The position numbers were made by a program, and so were the translations under genes. 64,000 nt of DNA from Actinocorallia sp039871655. Lineage in GTDB: Bacteria; Actinomycetota; Actinomycetes; Streptosporangiales; Streptosporangiaceae. Below are positions 27,799 through 34,991 of the stretch, in pieces. Below the pieces are notes generated by a model. It searched no databases and had not been told where the DNA came from. It saw only the letters and a list, made by a program, of their open reading frames with translations. Position 1 is the stretch's first letter. Every line of letters begins with the position of its first letter. The stretch lies in assembly GCF_039871655.1 (NCBI RefSeq), contig NZ_JBDPLZ010000014.1, positions 85,443-149,442 on the forward strand. The letters are read 5' to 3'.

Positions 27799-29471
27799 TC
27801 GAACTCCGGGTCATGGTCGGTTTCGAGAAGGACACGCGCCTGTTCGGCCCGGTGGGCGAGCCGGTCGTAGGTGCGCAGGATCCGGCGGGCGGCGTCGGCC
27901 ATGCGCCGCTCGAGCAGGGGATCCTGGCTGCGGACCGCCCAGGCCTTGATGCGGGCGTCGGCGGCGGCCACCAGATCCGCCGGCGACGCCGTGCCGGACA
28001 GACCCAGCCGGGTGGCGAGGCCGACCCCGTGCTCTCCGGTGACCCGGAGCAGCTCCTCCACCTCGTCCGCGGTGAACGTGAGCTCGCCGTTGTAGTACTC
28101 GGCGAGGATGCCGAGCTCGGCGAAGCCCGGCTCCGCGGTGCGGATCCGCTCGACCAGCGCCGCGACCTCGGCGACCGCCGGTGCGGGGCGGCCCTCCGCC
28201 CGCCTCGCGGCCAGGCGCTCGGCCGTGATCGCGGCGGTCAGCCTGTCGAGGCCGCTCCCCAGCTTGATGAGCGAGGCCCGGTTCCCGAAGTGGCCGACCG
28301 CCAGGGAGCGCAGCCTGGCCACACCGCTGTCCTCCAGCAGCCGTTCCCGCACCTGCCCGGGCGCCAGCCCGTCCCGCAGGTAGCCGGTGGCCAGATGGAT
28401 TCCCCAGACTCCGATCCGGCCGACGAGCGCCCGGCGCCGCTCCTTCGGCAGGGTGATCCCCGCCGCCGTGAGGTCGTCGCGGTTGGCGAACAGCCCGGCG
28501 TCCGACAGCCGCGACACGAGCCGACCCGGCGGTGCCTTCGCCAGGTCCGCCAGCCATTCGAACTCCTCCTCGCCGAGGGCCTGCGCGCCCACCCCCACCA
28601 GGCCGGCGACCGGCACGACGGTGAAGAAGAGCCGTCGGGTCTCGGGACGCTCCAGGTACTCGTCCGCCAGCCGGCGGCCGACCTCCATCGGGTCGTAGGT
28701 GACCGGGTCGGGCGCTCCCGGCAGGTCCTCGGCCGGGGGCCAGTACTGGTCGCAGCGGCTCAGCACGCCGAACGCCTTCAACGGGGTGACCGCCCCGCCC
28801 GCAGAGCCGACGAACTGCTCGATCGCGGTGTGGTCGCGTTCGTGCATGGCCCGGCTGAACAGGTAGAGGATCGCGTCAGCCCGGTCGAGTTCGGCGGCGC
28901 TGTCGGCGGCGACGTCCGCGGCGGTCCGGCCCATGCCCTTCAGCACGTCGAGGAGCCCGGCCTGCTCCGCGGCCGACACGAAGCCGCTGATGCCCAGGTA
29001 GTCGGCGGTGTTCTCGGAGTCCTTGCCGTGGACGCTGCCGAGGCCGGGCGTGTCGACCAGGCGGAACGTCCGCAGCAGCTCGTTCGGCAGCCCGAACTCG
29101 ACCTTCCGGATGCGCCGCAGCCGGGCCCCGTCTTCGGCGTCCCGTGCCGACACCTCCCGCAGCTCCCCCGGAGGCAGCTCTTGGACGGTCCCGTCGTCCA
29201 ACTGGATGCGCAGGGTCTCGGTCGGCGCGTGGTGGAACTCGTTGACGGTGAATGTCAGCTCCAGCTGGCCCGTCGCGGCGACCTCGGTGCCGAGCAGCGC
29301 GTTCACCAGCGTCGACTTACCGCGTTTGATCTGGCCGACCACCGCGAGCCGCATCGGCTGGTCCAGCCGCGTGATCGCGCCGGCGGCCGCGGCCTTCAGC
29401 CGCGAAAGGCCCCCGGCCGCGGCGATCCGCTCGCACTCGCCGAGCAGCCGGACCCGCTGCGACCTCTCCAT
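27795..29471 (-). CDS. Dynamin-family GTPase
   Basis: 558 residues. G1 is GQIKRGKST (46-54), G3 is LVDTPGLGS, and the G4 position reads SRCD rather than NKxD. The C-terminal two thirds are helical, without an obvious transmembrane segment, so membrane contact would come through the partner encoded at 25280-27160. Pairs of dynamin-like proteins encoded side by side are common in bacteria and usually hetero-oligomerise. The ATG overlaps the stop of the preceding small acidic gene by one base. Confidence 0.86.
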   Translation of the reverse strand: MERSQRVRLLGECERIAAAGGLSRLKAAAAGAITRLDQPMRLAVVGQIKRGKSTLVNALLGTEVAATGQLELTFTVNEFHHAPTETLRIQLDDGTVQELPPGELREVSARDAEDGARLRRIRKVEFGLPNELLRTFRLVDTPGLGSVHGKDSENTADYLGISGFVSAAEQAGLLDVLKGMGRTAADVAADSAAELDRADAILYLFSRAMHERDHTAIEQFVGSAGGAVTPLKAFGVLSRCDQYWPPAEDLPGAPDPVTYDPMEVGRRLADEYLERPETRRLFFTVVPVAGLVGVGAQALGEEEFEWLADLAKAPPGRLVSRLSDAGLFANRDDLTAAGITLPKERRRALVGRIGVWGIHLATGYLRDGLAPGQVRERLLEDSGVARLRSLAVGHFGNRASLIKLGSGLDRLTAAITAERLAARRAEGRPAPAVAEVAALVERIRTAEPGFAELGILAEYYNGELTFTADEVEELLRVTGEHGVGLATRLGLSGTASPADLVAAADARIKAWAVRSQDPLLERRMADAARRILRTYDRLAHRAEQARVLLETDHDPEFE

Positions 29472-29632
29472 CAGTACTCGTCGTCGTGGTCGTCGTCATG
29501 GTGGTAGTCGTCCGGCTCATGGCCGTTCACACCGTGGTCGAAGTCGAACGGAGACGTGTAGCCGGTGTGGTCGGAGGACTCGATCACGTCCTCTTCGGTC
29601 AGTTCGCCGTCATCCCAGGTCGGTCCGGACAT
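29471..29632 (-). CDS. Small acidic protein with His/Asp-rich tail
   Basis: 53 residues, first gene of the dynamin-GrpE-Hsp70 operon. ATG at 29632 follows a GGGGG stretch; the stop overlaps the next ATG by one base (TGATG), which supports real translation. It has many Asp/Glu and ends HEPDDYHHDDDHDDEY. The divergent neighbour ends in a similar tail (HHDHEPHGSDHDDYL). A metal-binding tail, a recognition tag for the GTPase/Hsp70 machine, or an inhibitor are all possible; none is shown. Confidence 0.7.
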   Translation of the reverse strand: MSGPTWDDGELTEEDVIESSDHTGYTSPFDFDHGVNGHEPDDYHHDDDHDDEY

Positions 29633-29776
29633 CGGAACCCCCGTTTTCGCTCGTTCTCGGGCGGTGTGCTGACAGTAGGTGCGAGATGCCGGGCAGATTC
29701 CCTTATACGAGGAGATTGAGGCGGTGGTCTGACGCGAAGATGGAGCGAAACCTCCTGCGGACGGAAGGGTCGGACG
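29633..29776. promoter_or_regulatory. Divergent promoter region of the dynamin/Hsp70 operon and the cyclase-like gene
   Basis: A 144-base gap between two divergent starts that must carry both promoters. A GGAAGGG ribosome site for the plus-strand gene lies at about 29763. I see no long perfect dyad and not the repeats of 22383-22460. Confidence 0.4.
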
Positions 29777-30667
29777 ATGACGGCGGTACACCGGCTCACC
29801 TGGGTCGTCGACGTCGAGGGATACGGGCGCCGCGACCGCGACGGGCAGAACGACCTGCAGCGGCGCCTGCACTGGGTGACCACGCAAACCCTGATCATGG
29901 CCGGGGTCGCGCATCGCTGCGACCGGCAGGAGCGCGGCGACGGCATCCTCTTCGTCCTGCCGGCCGGAATCGCCCACGACCGGGTGGTGACGACGCTCGT
30001 GTCCGGGCTGCGGGACGTACTGCACGAGGTCAACCGCACACCGGGTGCCGGAGGGCGGATGCGGCTGCGCAGCGCTCTCGCGCAGGGGATGGTCGAGCGA
30101 CAGCCGTCCGGCTTCCAGGGCCAGTCGGTGGTCCTAGCCTGCTATCTGCTGGACGATCCGCAGGTCAAGCGCGTGCTGGCCGACTCGGAGGAGTCGGATC
30201 TGGTGACCGTGATGAGCGACGACCTGCACCGCGACGTGTTCCAGCAGGGCGTCGGCGAGGGCGTGTACGAGCAGCTCGTCATCCGTCGTCCGGAGAAACA
30301 GTTCCACGCCGTCGGCTGGGTCGGCGCCGCCGGACGGGGTCGCAACAACCCCCGTGTCCCCGTCTACGAGCCGCCGCCGATCGATCTGCGCAGCGCCTCG
30401 GAACGACGGACGCAGCAGGTGTTCAACGCGCTGGTCGCGGCGAGCAGCGCCGTCACCGTGCTCCACACGGGCTACCTGATGGCCGACGCGCTGCTCCCCG
30501 AAGAGGACGAGGAGGAGTCGGCCGACGCCTTCTCAGCGCAACCCGAGCGCACCCCACACGAGACGGTCGTGACAGATCTGGAAGCGACCGCCGACTACCA
30601 GCCGGTGTACGACGACCCCCACCACGACCATGAGCCGCACGGCTCCGACCACGACGACTATCTCTGA
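29777..30667 (+). CDS. Class III cyclase-like protein with His/Asp-rich tail
   Basis: 296 residues. Residues 5-190 look like a class III nucleotidyl cyclase fold. WVVDVEGYGRRD holds a first metal-binding Asp (Asp12), QERGDGILFVLP the second (Asp55), and ALAQGMVERQPSGFQGQSV fits the conserved strand and loop. Lys/Asp and Arg/Asn substrate determinants are not obvious, so it may bind nucleotide without making a cyclic product. A linker leads to an acidic C terminus ending HHDHEPHGSDHDDYL, like the small acidic protein encoded divergently. ATG at 29777 follows GGAAGGG. Confidence 0.72.
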   Translation: MTAVHRLTWVVDVEGYGRRDRDGQNDLQRRLHWVTTQTLIMAGVAHRCDRQERGDGILFVLPAGIAHDRVVTTLVSGLRDVLHEVNRTPGAGGRMRLRSALAQGMVERQPSGFQGQSVVLACYLLDDPQVKRVLADSEESDLVTVMSDDLHRDVFQQGVGEGVYEQLVIRRPEKQFHAVGWVGAAGRGRNNPRVPVYEPPPIDLRSASERRTQQVFNALVAASSAVTVLHTGYLMADALLPEEDEEESADAFSAQPERTPHETVVTDLEATADYQPVYDDPHHDHEPHGSDHDDYL

Positions 30668-30700
30668 AGCCTCGCCACGGCCCCTCGTCCTGACGCGGAG

Positions 30701-30736
30701 ACCGGAGGCCGAGCGGTGATCCGCCCCGCCTCCGGT
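30701..30736. terminator. Bidirectional hairpin between convergent genes
   Basis: ACCGGAGGC at 30701-30709 pairs with GCCTCCGGT at 30728-30736, leaving an 18-base loop. It lies just after the cyclase-like stop and just before the convergent stop at 30741. Confidence 0.55.
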
Positions 30737-30740
30737 GTCT

Positions 30741-31994
30741 TCACGCGAGCAGATCCCTTCGGGGCAGCGGCTCCCGCCCCTGCCAGTGCCGGGAGATGAC
30801 CGCGGCCGTGACCGGCCGCTTGGCGGCCGGCAGGTACCCGACGCGCAGGGGCCACAGCACGTGGCCGTTCGACTCGTCGTCCGCGCCGCGTCCCTCCTCC
30901 TGGAGGGGGAACTCATCGTCCTTCGACAGGTAGCCGCTCTCCTCGTACTCGGCGACGGACCTGCCCGGTGTGATCAACAGGGGGTCCGCGTCCGGGTACG
31001 CCTGACCGATCTCGGCGGCGACGAGCCGGTGGGATTCCCGAAGGCGGGCGGACCAGGGGCTGCGCTCCGCGGGGAAGGGATAGGGGAAGAACAGCCGCAG
31101 CGCCTCGTCCAGGTTGACCAGCGCGGGGATCATCTTCGCGGGGTCCCTCTCCTTCAGCGCGGCCCCGGTCTGCCTGGCGAGGAAACCGACCCTGCCGAGC
31201 AGGCGCTCGCGGTAGTCCGCGACGTCGATCGGGGCGATGTCCTTGCCCTTCAGGTAGAAGAGCCCCTCGCCGAGGCCGCTGAGGGTCCAGGCGAGCCCGA
31301 CGGCGTCCAGCAGGCCCGCGAGCCGCGTCTCCCAGTCGTCGCGCGAGACGTACCTGTCGAGTTCGTTGAGCCCGAGGATCGCATCGGGTCTGAGCGCCTG
31401 GCCCAGGGAGACCCCCTCGACGCCGAGTCCCGGATGCGGGGTGACCAACCACTCCCCGCCCGTCTCCGGGGAGACCTGCTCGTGGAGCAGGCCCAGGCAC
31501 CTGCGGGCGGTCTCCTCCTCCACCCACCAGCACGCCGCGTGCAGGTGCTCCCACACCCGCGCGGGATCGGCGGCGGTAGAGCGGACGAGGCCCCGGGAGA
31601 CGGTGCCGAGCTCGGTCCGCAGCCTGCCGAGCGGATCTGCGGCGACGGTCGGCCGGGACGTCTCGGTGAAGGCCGGCTCCTCTCCGCTCTTCTCCGAGAC
31701 GGCCGATTCGCCTGCGGCCCGATCATCCGTGACGGGCTCTTCCGAGGCCTGTCCGTCCGCGACCTGCGCGGCGGGCGGCTCCGGGGCGTCCGATGGGACG
31801 GGCATGCCGGCCACGTACTCGGCCACGACCCGGCGGAGGCCGTCCGCGAGGCGGCCGGTGGCCTCGGCGCCGCCGGAGCTGCGGCGTTCCGCCAGCTCGT
31901 ACAGCCCCTTGGCGAAGGCGTTGAGCTCCCACCACAGCGCCCGGTCGTCGTCGTGAGCGAGCGCCGCGGTGATCAGGTCTTCCAGAGTGCTCAT
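30741..31994 (-). CDS. Third gene of SrfBC-like cassette B (unknown)
   Basis: 417 residues. Helical N terminus, Pro/Glu/Ala-rich linker (about 70-115), then an alpha/beta domain with WEHLHAACWWVEEE and GGEWLVTPHPGLGVEGV, similar in spacing to the product at 15260-16429. The C-terminal part (GHVLWPLRVGYLPAAKRPV) is unrecognised. No membrane segment. It follows the SrfB-like gene by 13 bases and is the last gene of the minus-strand cassette. Confidence 0.78.
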   Translation of the reverse strand: MSTLEDLITAALAHDDDRALWWELNAFAKGLYELAERRSSGGAEATGRLADGLRRVVAEYVAGMPVPSDAPEPPAAQVADGQASEEPVTDDRAAGESAVSEKSGEEPAFTETSRPTVAADPLGRLRTELGTVSRGLVRSTAADPARVWEHLHAACWWVEEETARRCLGLLHEQVSPETGGEWLVTPHPGLGVEGVSLGQALRPDAILGLNELDRYVSRDDWETRLAGLLDAVGLAWTLSGLGEGLFYLKGKDIAPIDVADYRERLLGRVGFLARQTGAALKERDPAKMIPALVNLDEALRLFFPYPFPAERSPWSARLRESHRLVAAEIGQAYPDADPLLITPGRSVAEYEESGYLSKDDEFPLQEEGRGADDESNGHVLWPLRVGYLPAAKRPVTAAVISRHWQGREPLPRRDLLA

Positions 31995-32007
31995 GTCGTG
32001 GCCCTCC

Positions 32008-34980
32008 TCAGTGCTCGCCGGTGAACGGGTCCCAGTCGGATTGCCAGTCGGACTGCGGCGGGCTCATGCGGGTGATGAAGACGCCGCCCGGTTCGGAGAG
32101 CATCTCGTTGAACGAGCCGGCCTCCTGGTAGCGCGGGTGACCGGGCGAGATGTGCAGGTCGCCGACCATGTCGAGGTCGGCCCAGCAGACCGCGGGGACG
32201 ATCCTCCTGTCGCCTCCGGGCTCGGTGACCGGCTGATCCTCCTCGTCAGGCAGCACCGGAGCCTCGACGGAGAAGGGCCTCCCGTGCATCGAGCCGTCCG
32301 CCGCCAGGAACCGGAACACGAAGCCGGGAATGCCCAGCGCCTCCGGATCCGGGTGCCCGACGTGTTCGGGTTCGATCGGCTTGGCGTCCGGGAGGCGCTT
32401 CTCGGCGAGGCGGAGACCGGTCGGCGCGGAGTCGTCCAGCGTCACGCAGGTGTCCGGGAACCAGTCGTCGGACAGGTCGGCGCGGGCGGGGAAGACGGTC
32501 TCCCAGCGCGCCAGCCCCGTGTACGGGTCCGTGGAGCGCACCTGGAGGTCGTAGGGGAACGACTTCAGCCGTCCGTTCTCGAACGCCGTCGCCGGCAGCA
32601 GGTCGCGCAGCGGCACCGTCGTGTCCTCCAGCACGTACGCGGGACGCTCCCGGGTGGACAGGTGGAGCAGCGGGTTCAGGTGCTCGTCGAGTGCCACCTG
32701 GTGGAACAACGAGCCCGCGTGGGTCAGTCCGTGGCACTCCTCCAGGTTGTACCGCCCCCACTCGATGCTCAGCCGCTCGTCCAGATGCCGGCGGACCGTG
32801 ATGTCGACCGGCGCGGGCAGCCAGGCGCTGCGGGCCGACCGCCCGCCCCGCTCGTCGCTCAGCGCCAGCGGGGTGCCGTGGTCGATGAGCCGCAGGTTGC
32901 CGACGCTGTCCCCGCCCCGGCGGAAGTCGGCCGGCACGTTCAGCATCAGGTTGTCGACGTCGACGATCAGGACGTTCTGGCCTTTGGCGATCTTGCCGTC
33001 CCCGTCCTTCAGCAGGTTCTCGGCCGAAACGTTGCGCTCGGCCAGGACCTGCGCCCAGCAGGCACCGATCGACGCGGCCTCCTTCGGCTGGTCCTGCTCG
33101 AAGGCGACCGTCGCGGGGTTCCACCCGACGGTGCGGCCGGATCCGGTGGAGAACGCCCTGGTGAGCTGCTCCAGCACCAGGTCGCGGACGAGCGGCATGC
33201 CGGTCGCCCGCCCGGTGAGCGCGACCCCGTCCAACGGCTCGCCCGGCTCGGTCCGCAGCCGCCGGAGGGCGAGGTCGACGCCGAGCGCCACCGAGCGTCC
33301 GACGATCGCCCGGGCGAGCCGCAGGAAGTCCCTCCGCTCCAGGACGAGCCGGTCCTCGCCGAGGTGCCGCAGCGCGTTCCCCAAGTCCTTGTCGGTCAGG
33401 TCCTCGGTCAGCTTCTGGATCTTGTCCAGGGGGAGTGGCCAGGAGTGTTCGTGTTCTTCGAGTGCCGCCAGTTCCTCCTTGGCCTCCTCGGCCAGGGCCC
33501 ACAGGCGCTCGAAGGCGGCAGTGAGCGGGACGCTGTAGACGCCCTCCCCCGCCGGGCCCTCGCCCTCCTGCCGGGGGGTCGCGGTGGGAATCGCCCTGCG
33601 CAGGTAGGCCGCGAGCACGGCCGGGGCGGGATCGACCTCCCCGTGGTCGGCGACGCGCGGGGCGAGCTGCCCCTGCCCGCGCAGCGGCCAGCTCTTCACC
33701 AGATGTTCGGGGAGCTCGCCCTCGGCGTGCAGCGCGTCGACGAGCACCGCCTTGATCCAGTAGAAAATCCGCAGGGTGAGCAGGTCGCCGCCGTACTGAG
33801 CGTGGCCGGTCGAGCCCAGGACGCGGGGCGACAGGTGGTAGGCGTGGCCGCGCCTGCGGGGCTTATCGTCCGCGGTGAGGTTCAGCCGCCGTTCCAGGTG
33901 CGGGGTCAGGTCGCGCAGCTCCAGCGCCGTCAGGCAGACATCGGTGGTGCCGCCACCGATATCGATGACCAGGACGTTGCGCCGCCAGGTGGTCGCGTCG
34001 ACCCGGCGGCAACGCGCCCGGAAGAGCTCGGCGCCCAGCCCGGTATCGCCGCCCAGCTCCCGCATGATGGTGAACATGACGGCGGCGACGCCCTCGTCGA
34101 ACCGCAGATTGGGCAGCCGGAACCCGGCATCGCGGACGATCTCCCGCAGCCGTTCCCGGACGTTCGGTGGGGTGGTCGTCGGATAGGTGACGACCACCCG
34201 GTCGGCGCGTTTGCCGAAGGTCTCGGGAGACGCGTCGGCGAAGTCGTGCACGCGCTCGCGCAGATCCCGGTAGATCTGGCGGATGACCCGCTCGGCGACG
34301 GGGTCGGAGCCGGCACGCAGCAGCTGCCGCTTGGCGTTGCGGATGTAGGAGACCTCCGCTTGGGGAACGGGCATCGCGTCCGTGAGCCGCGCCCCGTCCA
34401 GGTCCTTGCCCTTGACGAGGAGGATGCTCGGCAGGATCGTCCGCCGTTTGGCCAGTTCGACCTTGTGCAGCGAGTGGTGGAAGAACGCGGGGGTGTCGAA
34501 GGCCTTCCCCGCCAGGTGGTGGAGATGCAGACGGCCCCAGTCTTCCAGGTCGTCGTGCAGGTCAACGAACTGGGCGAGCGTCTTCCATGCGACGTCCAGG
34601 AACTTCAGTTTCTTGGAATCGGTGAGCGGTGCGGGGTCGGCCCCGATGAGCCGCTCGATCAGCCGACCGAGATCGTCTCGAGGTTCGTCGTCGTATCCGC
34701 GGAAGTCCGGGTCCTCCTCGTCGATCGCCTCCAGCACCTTCGCGAGGTACTCGTGGCGCCGCGACGGCCACTGCTCCTTGAGCGCCTTCACCAGCTCGTT
34801 CCGCAACGCGGTCGCCTGGTAGGGGTCGAACGCCCGGAGCTGGATCTTCTCTTGGGCGAACAAGGTGGCGGTGGAAGCGGTCGAGCCGTGGTCGATCGCG
34901 ACGACGTTGAGCGTACCGACCTGCTCGGCGGTCTCGTCCGTCCCTGCCGCGCCGCCGTACGCCTCGGGGTTCTCTGTCAT
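32008..34980 (-). CDS. SrfB-like actin/Hsp70-fold ATPase (cassette B)
   Basis: 990 residues from the ATG at 34980. Phosphate-1 motif LNVVAIDHGSTASTATLF (about 24-41), VVVTYPTTTPPNVRERL, phosphate-2 VLVIDIGGGTTDVCL, then YGGDLLTLRIFYWIKAVLVDAL. These last two stretches match cassette A closely (VTYPTVTPPGARQRL, GGDYLTLRVCYWIKAALVDA). Unlike the copy at 16429-19794 there is no N-terminal beta domain. It is 11 bases behind the GTPase gene. The family name virulence factor SrfB is historical and says little about function. Confidence 0.82.
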   Translation of the reverse strand: MTENPEAYGGAAGTDETAEQVGTLNVVAIDHGSTASTATLFAQEKIQLRAFDPYQATALRNELVKALKEQWPSRRHEYLAKVLEAIDEEDPDFRGYDDEPRDDLGRLIERLIGADPAPLTDSKKLKFLDVAWKTLAQFVDLHDDLEDWGRLHLHHLAGKAFDTPAFFHHSLHKVELAKRRTILPSILLVKGKDLDGARLTDAMPVPQAEVSYIRNAKRQLLRAGSDPVAERVIRQIYRDLRERVHDFADASPETFGKRADRVVVTYPTTTPPNVRERLREIVRDAGFRLPNLRFDEGVAAVMFTIMRELGGDTGLGAELFRARCRRVDATTWRRNVLVIDIGGGTTDVCLTALELRDLTPHLERRLNLTADDKPRRRGHAYHLSPRVLGSTGHAQYGGDLLTLRIFYWIKAVLVDALHAEGELPEHLVKSWPLRGQGQLAPRVADHGEVDPAPAVLAAYLRRAIPTATPRQEGEGPAGEGVYSVPLTAAFERLWALAEEAKEELAALEEHEHSWPLPLDKIQKLTEDLTDKDLGNALRHLGEDRLVLERRDFLRLARAIVGRSVALGVDLALRRLRTEPGEPLDGVALTGRATGMPLVRDLVLEQLTRAFSTGSGRTVGWNPATVAFEQDQPKEAASIGACWAQVLAERNVSAENLLKDGDGKIAKGQNVLIVDVDNLMLNVPADFRRGGDSVGNLRLIDHGTPLALSDERGGRSARSAWLPAPVDITVRRHLDERLSIEWGRYNLEECHGLTHAGSLFHQVALDEHLNPLLHLSTRERPAYVLEDTTVPLRDLLPATAFENGRLKSFPYDLQVRSTDPYTGLARWETVFPARADLSDDWFPDTCVTLDDSAPTGLRLAEKRLPDAKPIEPEHVGHPDPEALGIPGFVFRFLAADGSMHGRPFSVEAPVLPDEEDQPVTEPGGDRRIVPAVCWADLDMVGDLHISPGHPRYQEAGSFNEMLSEPGGVFITRMSPPQSDWQSDWDPFTGEH

Positions 34981-34991
34981 GTTCCCTGCCC

